A DNA stretch of 64,000 nucleotides from an uncultured Phocaeicola sp. (GCA_944319745.1 CALUET010000021.1:1-64000), one strand, 5' to 3'; shown: positions 19,079 through 28,185, numbered from the stretch's first letter. Notes: a model not told the origin generated them from the letters alone. Numbers and translations are program-made.

Positions 19079-20677
19079 TCAAGCCACGAATACGGCTATG
19101 CACTGAATGAATATAATCAAAAGAATCATGGCTATGGGATAGACCGTGGCATAGGCCACTCCCGGAATATTGCTGTCGGTCATCGAATCGACAGCCGCCA
19201 GTCCGGGTGTACTTGTCATGCCTCCCGTTATCGTACCCAACAGGTCAAGTGAACTGATTTTAAACACCGCACGCCCGATCACGGCAGAAACAATCATGGG
19301 GACCAACGTAATCAATATACCGGAACAAAACAGCAGAAGTCCGTGTTCGCGGAATGTCTCAACCAAATTCGCGCCGGCCGATGTTCCCACCTCGGCAAGG
19401 AAAAGCAAAAGCCCAAGCTGACGAAGCAACTGGTTCGAAGGCCCGGACATCGACCAAAGTATCGGTCCTGTTTTTCCCACGGCGCTTAAAAACAATGCCA
19501 TAATGAGCACTCCTCCAGTTAAACCCGGCGAGAAAGAAAAACCATCTCCCAACGAAATGTTCAGTTTTCCGAACAATACTCCCAAAACTATTCCCATCGC
19601 AATGGGAAAGAAATCGGTGTCCGACAAACGTTTCTCGTCGTTTCCCAACAAACGCGCCACGCTTTTTATTCCTTCTTTCTCACCGACGACGATCAACTTA
19701 TCGCCAAACTTTAAAGCCAAATCCGGCGAAGGCAACAAATCAATGCCGCTTCTTCGGATGCGGGTTACCGTACATGCAAAGTTTCCTTGCAGGTTTAAAT
19801 CGCCAAGCTGCTTGTTTATCATGTCTTTTTTCGTGAGAAGAAGCGACTCGATTCCCTGTTCATGACCTAAAGGCAGCTCGCCTTCCACGCGCGAGCCGAG
19901 CATTGCCTCCAAACGTTTCAACGCATCTTCGCTTCCAACAGCCTGTATGTAATCGCCTTCTTTCAGCGTCGTATGGGCTTTGGGCAGTATTATTTCATCT
20001 CCTCTCCGCAGGCGTGATACCACAGCTCCCGTCAGGGCTCGCACATGCATCTGCCCCAATGTCCGTCCGAATGCCGATGATGAGGTGACTTTAAAGAGGG
20101 CATTTTTTAATACGGGGAATTGGCTGCGCCGTTCTTTCTCCAGCCGTCGGGCTTCCTGCTGCAAATCTACACGCAACAGCTTGGGAAGAAACTTCACAAA
20201 CAAGATAACCCCTATCACTCCAAACGGGTATGCTACACCGTAAGCAATGGAAGCCGATGAGGAGTTTGTGCTGTCAATTGCTGCAGCCAAACCCGGCGTA
20301 CTCGACAAGGCGCCGGCTATCAGTCCGACCGTATCCGGCGTACTCATACCGAAAAGATACTTTAATCCGACTCCCGTAATACAAGCCGATGCCACAATCA
20401 ACAAAGTAATCAGAATTAATGTCTTGCCCTTACTCCTGAAAGAATCAATAAAACCCGGACCGGCCTGCAGTCCTATTGTGTAAATGAACAAGACCAATCC
20501 GAAATTTCCCAACGCCTTTGGGATAGAGACTCCCCAGTGACCAAAAGCAAGCGCTATAAAAATTACGGCAGATATATCGAGCGATAATCCTTTTATCTTA
20601 ACGCGTCCCAACATAAATCCCAATGCAATGATCAGAAAGACGGAGAAATATGGAGACTGCAACAAATCTGTCAGCAT
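19079..20677 (-). CDS. Putative transporter, YidE/YbjL/AspT (AAE) family with RCK_C domains
   Basis: A 532-aa membrane protein with the duplicated AspT/YidE architecture. About five spans (residues 10-150, with LSSTPGLAAAIDSTNSSSA) are followed by two soluble TrkA-C/RCK_C-type domains (about 190-360). A second membrane half repeats the motif as MTSTPGLAAVDSMTDS. Characterised AspT members exchange aspartate for alanine, but the substrate of the YidE branch is unknown. The cytoplasmic RCK_C domains imply gating by a nucleotide or another ligand. It lies upstream of the GH106-like gene on the same strand but has its own promoter. Confidence 0.87.
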   Translation of the reverse strand: MLTDLLQSPYFSVFLIIALGFMLGRVKIKGLSLDISAVIFIALAFGHWGVSIPKALGNFGLVLFIYTIGLQAGPGFIDSFRSKGKTLILITLLIVASACITGVGLKYLFGMSTPDTVGLIAGALSSTPGLAAAIDSTNSSSASIAYGVAYPFGVIGVILFVKFLPKLLRVDLQQEARRLEKERRSQFPVLKNALFKVTSSSAFGRTLGQMHVRALTGAVVSRLRRGDEIILPKAHTTLKEGDYIQAVGSEDALKRLEAMLGSRVEGELPLGHEQGIESLLLTKKDMINKQLGDLNLQGNFACTVTRIRRSGIDLLPSPDLALKFGDKLIVVGEKEGIKSVARLLGNDEKRLSDTDFFPIAMGIVLGVLFGKLNISLGDGFSFSPGLTGGVLIMALFLSAVGKTGPILWSMSGPSNQLLRQLGLLLFLAEVGTSAGANLVETFREHGLLLFCSGILITLVPMIVSAVIGRAVFKISSLDLLGTITGGMTSTPGLAAVDSMTDSNIPGVAYATVYPIAMILLIIFIQCIAVFVA

Positions 20678-20719
20678 AACATTACAAGTTTAATTAATAA
20701 ATATTCAAGGGTAAATATA

Positions 20720-20727
20720 CAAAAATA
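20720..20727 (-). promoter_or_regulatory. -7 promoter element for the YidE-type transporter
   Basis: The minus strand reads TATTTTTG (TAnnTTTG), 42 bases upstream of the start. Confidence 0.55.
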
Positions 20728-20756
20728 TCCCGTAGCTCTTTGCAAAAGAACCCGAT

Positions 20757-22661
20757 TTATTTCTCGGAAATACGCGTTATGTACTCATAAAGACGCCGGT
20801 AAAACGGATGCTTCGTTAGCGTGCTTCGGTCGCCCAATATAATCAGTTTCATCCGGGCACGGGTTATTGCCACGTTCATCCTGCGCAAATCACTAAGAAA
20901 ACCTATCGTTCCTTCTTCATTGGCACGCACCAGACTGATTAGAATAATATCTCGTTCCTGCCCCTGAAAGCCGTCGACCGTATCGATTGTTATCGACGAA
21001 CGAAAAGGTTTAAAGAAGGAATCACGTTTCAACAATTGCCGAAGATAACGCACTTGTGCCTTGTAAGGGGAAATAAGCCCTACATCAAATCCCTCGTCGA
21101 AGAAGCGCTGTTTACCGATTCGCAGGATATAATTCTTTAATGTACCGACAGCAAATTCCGCCTCTTCCGTATTAATCCGGCTTCCGCTTTCCGTCATCAG
21201 TTCCTCTTTCCCGGCAAGTTCCTCTGTGTTCACCCACTCTATCGGGGTATCAAAATCCAGTATTCCCCGGCATTTAACCGCAGGAGCCGACTGTAACATG
21301 CCCCCATAAAACCAATCGGACGAGAATTGCATAATCGCATCGTTCATACGATATTGAACAGTCAACATGGAAACTACCTCAGGATGATGCTTTACGATAC
21401 ATTGCATTAAGGTTCTTCCCAGACCGTCTTTCAGCGCTTCCGGAGACTTGATTGTAGGCGGAAGTTGACAATGATCTCCGGCCAATATCACACGGTCTGC
21501 CTTACGTATCGGAATCCAACAGGCCGCTTCAAGCGCCTGGGCGGCCTCATCAATAAACAACGTACCGAACTTTTTTCCGTACAATAAGTAATTTGCACTT
21601 CCCACCAGCGTACATGCCACTACCCTGGCCTCGGAAAACAGAGACTCGTTTATGCGCACTTCAATCTCCGAAGCACGATCTTTCAGGGAATTTATTTTCG
21701 TCCTTATCGCGTCTCTTCCATGTCCTTTCCGCAATCCGTCGTAAAGTCCACGTATCGCCTTGCGAATGCTCCAAAGCTGATGATAGTCCGGATGCGACTC
21801 AAAACGCCGTTCATAAGTAAACGACAACATCTTATCATTCACCCGACTTGGGTTTCCTATGCGTAAAACATTTACGCCTCTGTCGACCAACATCTCGCTA
21901 ATCCAATCTACGGCCATGTTACTTTGGGCACAAACAAGCACTTGCGTTTCCCGGTGCAACGTCTCATATATGGCTTCGACCAAAGTCGTTGTCTTACCGG
22001 TTCCCGGGGGACCGTGAACAACGGCTACGTCTTTTGCACAAAGCACTTTGTTGACAGCAACTTCCTGTGTCGGATTCAGCCAAGGAAACCGCATGGGAAA
22101 AAGAGAAAACACCGCGGGACGTTGCACACCATGAAAGATATCCCGCAAGTCTGCAAGGCGGGATTTTTTTGCAGAGATCACCTGCTTTAAAGCATCGAAC
22201 ATCGTTCGATAGCTGATTTCATCGAAATAAAGTTGAACGCCAATCTTTTCATCTCCCTGCAAGGCGAGCAAAGCATCTGTATTGGGAAGCACAATTACCA
22301 TCCGGTCTTCCTCAACATAGCTTACGGTCGCCACAAAGTTTAAGTATCTCAAATTCCCGAAAAGCGGCCGGACAAAGAAAGAAACCGGTTTGCCGTACTC
22401 GAAAAGATGCTCGTCTCCCCGCCCTTCTTCACGCTCAACCTCGACCACTAATTGATTCAACGAATTGTAATAATTGCCTTTCAGTCGAAGCGGATACCAG
22501 CACATGCCGCGACAAACCTTCCGTTCTATCCCGAATCGTTCCGTCTGTTGCTTAAACTGTTCCTTCTCATACTCGTATTCTTTTCGCAACAACGCGTAGA
22601 GATTCTGCAAATAACTTACCGGCCTTTCATCGAAAACATTTCGTTCCATCAATCCAAACAA
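20757..22661 (-). CDS. Superfamily 1 DNA/RNA helicase, UPF1/SMUBP2-like
   Basis: A 634-aa SF1B-type helicase. Walker A is [15 protein letters not shown], motif II is FIDEAAQALEA (DEAA type), the GDHCQLPPT motif III follows, and TVDGFQGQERDIILISLVR plus RMNVAITRARMKL are motifs V and VI. The N-terminal third is the beta-barrel region of UPF1/IGHMBP2-like proteins. The family includes nucleic-acid helicases whose bacterial members are poorly characterised, so a repair or RNA role is possible. It is divergent from the AAA/DUF4435 operon. Confidence 0.9.
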   Translation of the reverse strand: MFGLMERNVFDERPVSYLQNLYALLRKEYEYEKEQFKQQTERFGIERKVCRGMCWYPLRLKGNYYNSLNQLVVEVEREEGRGDEHLFEYGKPVSFFVRPLFGNLRYLNFVATVSYVEEDRMVIVLPNTDALLALQGDEKIGVQLYFDEISYRTMFDALKQVISAKKSRLADLRDIFHGVQRPAVFSLFPMRFPWLNPTQEVAVNKVLCAKDVAVVHGPPGTGKTTTLVEAIYETLHRETQVLVCAQSNMAVDWISEMLVDRGVNVLRIGNPSRVNDKMLSFTYERRFESHPDYHQLWSIRKAIRGLYDGLRKGHGRDAIRTKINSLKDRASEIEVRINESLFSEARVVACTLVGSANYLLYGKKFGTLFIDEAAQALEAACWIPIRKADRVILAGDHCQLPPTIKSPEALKDGLGRTLMQCIVKHHPEVVSMLTVQYRMNDAIMQFSSDWFYGGMLQSAPAVKCRGILDFDTPIEWVNTEELAGKEELMTESGSRINTEEAEFAVGTLKNYILRIGKQRFFDEGFDVGLISPYKAQVRYLRQLLKRDSFFKPFRSSITIDTVDGFQGQERDIILISLVRANEEGTIGFLSDLRRMNVAITRARMKLIILGDRSTLTKHPFYRRLYEYITRISEK

Positions 22662-22687
22662 TGGTTCATTCTATAAAAAGTGCCCGA

Positions 22688-22695
22688 CAAAGATA
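22688..22695 (-). promoter_or_regulatory. -7 promoter element for the helicase gene
   Basis: The minus strand reads TATCTTTG (TAnnTTTG), 27 bases upstream of the helicase start. Confidence 0.6.
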
Positions 22696-22748
22696 ATAGG
22701 AAATTAAAATATTTGCCTTATATCATTGATTTATTCACCTAAATTTCT

Positions 22749-22756
22749 TATTTTTG
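22749..22756 (+). promoter_or_regulatory. -7 promoter element for the AAA ATPase-DUF4435 operon
   Basis: TATTTTTG matches TAnnTTTG, and an ATTG -33-like element lies 20 bases upstream (22725-22728). The start point would fall within the adjoining palindrome. Confidence 0.65.
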
Positions 22757-22771
22757 TTTTGCAAGCAAAAC
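22756..22771. promoter_or_regulatory. Operator-like palindrome at the start of the AAA/DUF4435 operon
   Basis: GTTTTGC-AA-GCAAAAC is a perfect 7-bp inverted repeat directly abutting the -7 box and covering the expected transcription start. A repressor bound here would block initiation. No adjacent regulator gene is visible. Confidence 0.4.
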
Positions 22772-22781
22772 AAGATAAAAA

Positions 22782-23606
22782 ATGAAAAAGCGTGCAGACT
22801 ATATCAAACGGATTGAAATAAAAGGCTTATGGGGACGCAAGAATATTTCTTGGGACCTCCGCCCGGATGTAAATATTTTAAGTGGTGCCAACGGGATAGG
22901 AAAAAGCACTATTCTGAACAGTTCCGTAAAGATTTTGAACAAACTTGAAGGCGGTTCTTTAAGCAATGAAGATAATATGGGAGTATCTTTCGTGTTCTCT
23001 CCCGAAGACGCCACGTACATTTATTACGATGTTATCCGCAGTTTTGACAGACCGCTGATTAATTCCGGTCTGCTTGAGAAGATCGGCAACCAAAATGTTC
23101 AGACCGAACTTGACTGGCAATTGTATCAATTGCAACGACGTTATCTGGATTATCAGGTAAACATTGGCAATCATATCATAGAACTTCTTACTTCGGGCAA
23201 TCCGGAAGACCAGGCAAAAGCTGCAGAAGTTTCCCACGCGAAAACAAAATTTCAAGACCTTATCGACGATTTGTTTGGCGACACAGGGAAAAAGATTTCA
23301 AGGAAAAGTAATGAAATTCTGTTTGAACAAGACGGAGACACCTTAACTCCATATCAACTTTCCTCGGGAGAGAAACAAATGTTGGTCATTCTTCTGACCG
23401 TATTGGTGCAAAACAATCAGCACTACGCCCTGTTCATGGATGAACCGGAAATCTCCCTTCACGTGGAATGGCAACAACGTCTCATCCAACTCATACGGAG
23501 CCTGAACCCGAATGTTCAAATTATTCTTACCACCCACTCGCCGGCTGTCATCATGAACGGCTGGATAGATGCCGTGACAGAAGTAAGCGATATAACGACA
23601 CGTTAA
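22782..23606 (+). CDS. AAA (ABC-type) ATPase, partner of a DUF4435 protein
   Basis: A compact 274-aa ATPase of the SMC/OLD-like ABC class. Walker A is GANGIGKST (residues 35-43) and the signature motif is LSSGEK (193-198). Walker B is ALFMDEPE (D220, E221), and the H-loop histidine is in LTTHSP (H252). The roughly 110 residues between Walker A and the signature contain a predicted helical insert. The next gene, 13 bases downstream, encodes a DUF4435 protein. An ATPase of this type paired with DUF4435 is the composition of the PARIS phage-defence system (AriA/AriB), although AriA is larger as I recall. A housekeeping role cannot be excluded. Confidence 0.85.
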   Translation: MKKRADYIKRIEIKGLWGRKNISWDLRPDVNILSGANGIGKSTILNSSVKILNKLEGGSLSNEDNMGVSFVFSPEDATYIYYDVIRSFDRPLINSGLLEKIGNQNVQTELDWQLYQLQRRYLDYQVNIGNHIIELLTSGNPEDQAKAAEVSHAKTKFQDLIDDLFGDTGKKISRKSNEILFEQDGDTLTPYQLSSGEKQMLVILLTVLVQNNQHYALFMDEPEISLHVEWQQRLIQLIRSLNPNVQIILTTHSPAVIMNGWIDAVTEVSDITTR

Positions 23607-23619
23607 CAATATCTGACAC

Positions 23620-24618
23620 ATGGGAAAACGACTCGCCGAAAATCTTTCTTCCCTCTATCTCGGCGCGGCCAACAGCTTAAAGCCTAAAGGATCGAGACGA
23701 AAAATCGTAGCATACGTAGAAAGTTACGATGACATCTCGTTCTGGCGCTCCTTATTGGCCGAATACGAAAACGAAAGCCGCTATTTCGAAGTAATGCTTC
23801 CCTCGAAACGTTCACTGGCCAAAGGGAAAAAAAGTGTACTGATGAACCAATTGGGGAACAAATTGGGCGAGAACATGATTGCATGTGTCGACAGCGATTA
23901 CGATTACTTATTACAGGGACGTACACAAACATCGCACTACATCAACGAAAATCCTTACGTCCTTCAGACTTATGCATACGCAATAGAGAATTATCATTGC
24001 TACGCCGAAGGCCTGCATGAAGTATGCGTTATGGCAACTTTAAACGATCATTCCCTGATAGATTTCCCGGCCTTCATGAAACTTTATTCCGAAATAACCT
24101 ATCCTTTATTTATTTGGTCGGTATGGTTTTACCGCGAAAAGAACCTGTCGGAATTCTCTCTTCTCGACTTTTGTTCGTATGTAAAACTCGATAACTTCAG
24201 CGTCCGCAATCCGGAACGCAGCCTTGAATCTATGGCAAAAAAGGTAAACCGCAAGGTACACGAGCTGGAAAAACGTCACCCCAATGCTCAAGGCACCATA
24301 AAAAGCATGCAACAAGAATTCCGGCAACTGGGGGTATTTCCTGAAAACACTTACATGTTCATACAAGGACACCACATTATGGATAATGTCATTCTGCGAA
24401 TTCTGGTACCGGTTTGTGCGGCGCTTCGCCGTGAACGCGAGCAACAAATACACGATTTGGCCTGTCATAATATTCAATTGCAGAATGAATTGACAAGTTA
24501 TCAGCGCAGCCAAACAAAAGTGGAACTCATTATTCATAAAAATACAAACTATAAAAACTCTCCGCTGTACCGCATGATACAACAAGATGTTGAGCGCATT
24601 TTGAATATCATAAAATAA
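23620..24618 (+). CDS. DUF4435 (Toprim-like) protein, AriB-like
   Basis: A 332-aa protein of the DUF4435 family, related to the Toprim nuclease fold of OLD-type proteins. Acidic candidates are E34 and D37/D38 (VESYDD) and the DSDYD motif at residues 91-95. A Toprim fold typically uses one Glu followed by a DxD pair, which fits here. AIENYHCY at about 121-128 is another conserved-looking segment. The C-terminal half is helical and coiled-coil-like. It follows the AAA ATPase gene by 13 bases, so the products probably work together. In PARIS, AriB is the toxic effector released by AriA. Whether this pair does the same is inference. Confidence 0.82.
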   Translation: MGKRLAENLSSLYLGAANSLKPKGSRRKIVAYVESYDDISFWRSLLAEYENESRYFEVMLPSKRSLAKGKKSVLMNQLGNKLGENMIACVDSDYDYLLQGRTQTSHYINENPYVLQTYAYAIENYHCYAEGLHEVCVMATLNDHSLIDFPAFMKLYSEITYPLFIWSVWFYREKNLSEFSLLDFCSYVKLDNFSVRNPERSLESMAKKVNRKVHELEKRHPNAQGTIKSMQQEFRQLGVFPENTYMFIQGHHIMDNVILRILVPVCAALRREREQQIHDLACHNIQLQNELTSYQRSQTKVELIIHKNTNYKNSPLYRMIQQDVERILNIIK

Positions 24619-24626
24619 CGGATTAC

Positions 24627-24671
24627 AAAAAAACATCCGTTCTCCTTTATCCAACAAAAGGAAAACGGATG
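24627..24671 (-). terminator. Terminator after the metallophosphoesterase gene
   Basis: The stem CATCCGTT..CCTTT/AAAGG..AACGGATG is followed on the minus strand by seven Ts. It lies between two convergent genes and may also slow the DUF4435 transcript. Confidence 0.75.
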
Positions 24672-24695
24672 CCACCGACAGGCTTGTTCCGGTTT

Positions 24696-25685
24696 TTATT
24701 TCTTAATGAAATCACCGGGACATTCCGTTTTATTTATGATTTCTCCGCCACGCAGCCGGATCCATGTCTCAAAAGATTTTCCATCCTGATGCAATAAAAT
24801 AATCCGAGCACCGTTGGATAAATGATTATAGACGGTGTTTCCTCCTGTATATCTCCCGTAAGCCAACAAAATATCATGCCAATAAACCGCATAATCATTG
24901 TCGTGATCGTGCCCAACGAACACGGCTTTTACATCGCCGGCCTCCTTCATTGCCACAAACATTCCGGAGTTTAACTCCGGAGAACAGGCCTTTTCCATAC
25001 GGGTGCCTATAAGAGTTGCATTTTCATCGGCAACAGCTGCATGATATTCCGGCAGAGGTATATGAAAGAAGGCATACGCCGGCAAAGGTTTCCCTCCGTT
25101 TTCGCTGGTAAATTCAGCACTTTTCTTCCGATACCATGCGATCTGATCGGATTTTATGTAGTCGTATCCATCGATTCCTTTCAATTGAGAATAAGAATGA
25201 CTGTCGAAACAATATAAAACGGCAGCGTCTTTCACCCCGTCTTTCTGCTTCAACGGAAGAATATAATTGGTAGATCCCGACAAGCCCGGCTCGCATTCTG
25301 TCAGATTATAAGGATATGTCTTTATGATTTTCATCAATTCCTCCTTATTCAAACCTTGCTCATCATCGTGATTGCCGAAGGTTATTCCAAAAGGCACTTC
25401 GTATGTCGAAATCAGATCCAGCACTGTCCGAAGGCTTTTTTCGGCAGGTTTACCGAAAATCACATCGCCGGTCAGCATAACCAAATCCGGCTTTTCTGCT
25501 TCCATAACATTACGAATACACTCCAACACTACATCCGAACGCTTATCCTGATAGATAAAATGCAAGTCGGTAAACTGAACAATTTTAAAAGTTCCCTCAT
25601 CTCCGAACTTTAACGATACCTTCTGCGCATACATACAAATGCAACTGACAAAAAACAAAAACAGACTTAATTGAAATCTTCTCAT
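24696..25685 (-). CDS. Secreted calcineurin-like metallophosphoesterase
   Basis: A 329-aa exported phosphoesterase. The signal peptide is MRRFQLSLFLFFVSCICMYA. Metal-binding motifs appear in order as QFTDLHF, LTGDVIFGK, GNHDDEQG, FFHIPLPEY and GHDHDND. This is the Dcr2/purple-acid-phosphatase-like subset, with probable phosphomonoesterase or diesterase activity on an unknown substrate. I chose the start at 25685 because a -7 box lies 24 bases upstream and the signal peptide begins here. The frame stays open to 25748 with no signal-like sequence. Confidence 0.87.
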   Translation of the reverse strand: MRRFQLSLFLFFVSCICMYAQKVSLKFGDEGTFKIVQFTDLHFIYQDKRSDVVLECIRNVMEAEKPDLVMLTGDVIFGKPAEKSLRTVLDLISTYEVPFGITFGNHDDEQGLNKEELMKIIKTYPYNLTECEPGLSGSTNYILPLKQKDGVKDAAVLYCFDSHSYSQLKGIDGYDYIKSDQIAWYRKKSAEFTSENGGKPLPAYAFFHIPLPEYHAAVADENATLIGTRMEKACSPELNSGMFVAMKEAGDVKAVFVGHDHDNDYAVYWHDILLAYGRYTGGNTVYNHLSNGARIILLHQDGKSFETWIRLRGGEIINKTECPGDFIKK

Positions 25686-25709
25686 ATTCTTTACTTTAAG
25701 TTTCCACAT

Positions 25710-25717
25710 CAAATTTA
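25710..25717 (-). promoter_or_regulatory. -7 promoter element for the metallophosphoesterase gene
   Basis: The minus strand reads TAAATTTG (TAnnTTTG). It lies inside the longer open frame and so helps decide the start codon at 25685. Confidence 0.6.
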
Positions 25718-25783
25718 CCGGAAAATCGAGACGTTTTACTTCAAACATGCCGGAATTTTACCCCAAACGCTGCGATGTCCCGG

Positions 25784-26836
25784 TCAATGAATCGTAACCA
25801 TCGTGGCCCCAAAACCGTATTCTCTGAATGAAGCATCCTGACTGAGGTATGTTTTATACGTGCGCTTCAGCTCATCCAATATGGCCCGTCGCAACACTCC
25901 ATCGCCTTTCCCATGAATAAACACAATCTTCTGTCCTTTTTTATTCTTATATTCTTCAAGGGTTTTGCGGAATACATCCAGTTGATAATTCAGCATATCG
26001 GAATTATTCATCCCCGTTGTATCATCCAAAAGTTCGTGGATGTGTAAATCGACTTCCACGATATCGTTTTTCTTCCGCTGTTGCTTTTGAGCTTTTTTTA
26101 CCCGGTTCTCCGGTTGGTCTTTCTGCAGAAGTGCGTTTTTTATCTCGTCGGCCGATACAAAAACTTGCTTTGCGGGCTTGTCATCACGCACGATATCATA
26201 TATCAACGCCGGTTCGTTAAAGAATGCCGACGGGCGGAAAGCATGCAGTTTGTAGAATTTCACCGTATCGATTTTCAGCTCGACACATACGGAAGGCTTC
26301 AACATAAACATCCGGTCGTCCTTATATACCAACAACTGGACGCATACATGTTCAAACTCATTCAACGAGCTTTTATCAAATTCTTCAAGATGAAGTTTCA
26401 TGTTCGGCGCAACGGTTCCGCGACTTCGCAGGCGCCAATTTGCATTTTCCGCCGAAAGGTAGAGATAATCAACAAAATAATTGCTGTCATTTATCAGATA
26501 AGCATCAAACGAGGTCGACGAGAGATTTCTTATATCTTGAGGGACATAAGCCAGAAAAACATTCAGGACATCGTTCCCGCGTATCTCCGAAGGACGATAC
26601 GTAACAGGACGTTCTTCTTCCTTCTCCACCGGTTTTTCTTCAACGGGCGCAGGCTTTTTCACCGATTTCAGCGGAATGTTATACTCATCGGTCTGCACAA
26701 CCACACATTCCCGTACCAACATCGGTATTTCAAAACCGTCTTCTCCTTCAACCAACGCGATATCTTTTCCTTGAAAACCTCTCACGATTCCTCCACCTAC
26801 TTCGCTAAGAAATCTGACTTTATCTCCTACTTTCAT
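25784..26836 (-). CDS. DUF2027 and Smr domain protein
   Basis: A 350-aa protein. The N-terminal [21 protein letters not shown] segment is an SH3-like barrel, followed by a DUF2027 beta domain (about 95-240). A basic helical linker (about 245-275) leads to a C-terminal Smr domain with VDLHIHEL and [11 protein letters not shown] (the HGKG nuclease/nucleic-acid-binding motif). Smr domains occur in MutS2 and in stand-alone endonucleases, and recent work links bacterial Smr proteins to mRNA cleavage at collided ribosomes. This DUF2027-Smr fusion is typical of Bacteroidetes and has no established function. Confidence 0.88.
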   Translation of the reverse strand: MKVGDKVRFLSEVGGGIVRGFQGKDIALVEGEDGFEIPMLVRECVVVQTDEYNIPLKSVKKPAPVEEKPVEKEEERPVTYRPSEIRGNDVLNVFLAYVPQDIRNLSSTSFDAYLINDSNYFVDYLYLSAENANWRLRSRGTVAPNMKLHLEEFDKSSLNEFEHVCVQLLVYKDDRMFMLKPSVCVELKIDTVKFYKLHAFRPSAFFNEPALIYDIVRDDKPAKQVFVSADEIKNALLQKDQPENRVKKAQKQQRKKNDIVEVDLHIHELLDDTTGMNNSDMLNYQLDVFRKTLEEYKNKKGQKIVFIHGKGDGVLRRAILDELKRTYKTYLSQDASFREYGFGATMVTIH

Positions 26837-26861
26837 TTACTTTTTCCTTTTTTTCTTCGGA

Positions 26862-26869
26862 CAAATTTA
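26862..26869 (-). promoter_or_regulatory. -7 promoter element for the DUF2027-Smr gene
   Basis: The minus strand reads TAAATTTG (TAnnTTTG), 25 bases upstream of the start. Confidence 0.6.
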
Positions 26870-26926
26870 GCAAGATTTCCAGAAAGGGGAAGAATAACCC
26901 TTTAAAAATAACGGGGTAACTTCGTC

Positions 26927-28105
26927 TTAAAATACCGGTATTGCATATACAACACCCAGGGCGACACGCTGCAACCATGTGTCTTTTCCACCCAAAGACG
27001 CGGAAAGAGTGGTCAAATTGCGGTTTTTATACAAGCAATGAGCATAGAACTTCAGGTCCAAATCACGCTTCGGATAATATTCCACACAGGCCTGAATCTG
27101 CCATTCATGGAAGTATGTTCCCCGACGGAAGCAGGCATTTCCCGAAGTCACTCCGCCTAATTCATATCCCGACTTGACATAAACATTCCAAAAGTCGGAG
27201 ACACGATAATCCACATTGGCTATTGTTGTAAAATAGACAGCGTTTTGAGCCGTGACGGGAGACGTGCCCTCTCCGAAAACAGGCAGGGAACTTATCAGTC
27301 CTTTATGGTCAACCCCTTCGAAAGACATATTGACATCCCAATAAGCCAACCAGTTATTCCGCCGAAAAACATGCCCGCTCGTAAAATAAAACAAAACCGT
27401 TTTTCCCGCCTGTTGCCCCGCCGATACGGAATAACGCAGGTTCAATTCACGATTCATGCAGTAACGTTCCCAGTTCAATGTGGCGAGCAAAGGAAACTTC
27501 GACGGCTTTATATCCCTTGGCAGCCCGTAAAGAAATGTCTCATCGTCGCTCCCCGTTTTACTACCCACTACCTGCAAACTGATGCTTTGAACCGCATCCG
27601 GCCGGTAAACAAACGTGATGCCCGTACCGTAATTATTCATCAAATCATTAAATTCACTGAATTCCTGCACCTTATATCCGCTCACCCAAAACTCGTAACC
27701 TCCCAGTGCAAGCAATTGTTTTCCTGCAACCAATGAGAATTTCGGCGTAACGTTCCAACCGATGTTTGCATAATCTACCGATACCGAAACACGATCCGCT
27801 TCTCCCCGAAGCGCATCCTTTGTCATCGACTGACGATAATGGTAAAAGAAATCCTCGCAGAAAGTTCCCTTCATCTCCCACTTCAAATAGTTCATCTTCC
27901 CATATAATTTTTGAAAGCCGTTACCGTCCGTATCGGAAGTAAACGAAGTATTCAACATCAGATTCATCTGCGAATCTTTTAAAAAAGACGGTTTCAACAA
28001 CGGTTTTGCGCCGCGTGCAGAATCGACAAGCGACGGACTCTGTGCAGATATGCCCAATGAAATACCCCAAAAGAACAGTAAAAACAGAATAACCCGCATA
28101 AGCAT
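26927..28105 (-). CDS. Outer-membrane beta-barrel protein, phosphate-selective porin (OprP/OprO)-like
   Basis: A 392-aa exported protein with a signal peptide (MLMRVILFLLFFWGISLG, ending ISAQ). The body is alternating aromatic/polar strands (KLYGKMNYLKWEMKG, FSLVAGKQLLALGGYEFWVSG) and the C-terminus ends in an aromatic residue (IPVF), typical of outer-membrane porins. The layout resembles porin O/P family members. It is the last gene of the phosphonate operon, so uptake of 2-aminoethylphosphonate or phosphate across the outer membrane is plausible but inferred. I chose the start at 28105 because upstream in-frame codons overlap a terminator-like hairpin. Confidence 0.7.
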   Translation of the reverse strand: MLMRVILFLLFFWGISLGISAQSPSLVDSARGAKPLLKPSFLKDSQMNLMLNTSFTSDTDGNGFQKLYGKMNYLKWEMKGTFCEDFFYHYRQSMTKDALRGEADRVSVSVDYANIGWNVTPKFSLVAGKQLLALGGYEFWVSGYKVQEFSEFNDLMNNYGTGITFVYRPDAVQSISLQVVGSKTGSDDETFLYGLPRDIKPSKFPLLATLNWERYCMNRELNLRYSVSAGQQAGKTVLFYFTSGHVFRRNNWLAYWDVNMSFEGVDHKGLISSLPVFGEGTSPVTAQNAVYFTTIANVDYRVSDFWNVYVKSGYELGGVTSGNACFRRGTYFHEWQIQACVEYYPKRDLDLKFYAHCLYKNRNLTTLSASLGGKDTWLQRVALGVVYAIPVF

Positions 28106-28128
28106 TTTATCAATAAAGCCTAAGGAAA

Positions 28129-28173
28129 TAAAAAGCCCCCGCACCTGTCTTTACCGACAGCATGCAGAGGCTT
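28129..28173 (-). terminator. Imperfect terminator-like hairpin between phnW and the porin gene
   Basis: On the minus strand an imperfect stem (outer AAGCC/GGCTT, inner CTGTC/GACAG) is followed by TTTTTA. It may be a partial terminator that lowers porin expression relative to phnX/phnW. Confidence 0.45.
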
Positions 28174-28185
28174 CGCGTCATTCAA

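Noticed and set aside
26081-26905. 274-codon open frame antisense to the DUF2027-Smr gene
   Set aside because: The real gene has clear domain structure. This frame has no promoter at its start and no domain, so it is a coding shadow.
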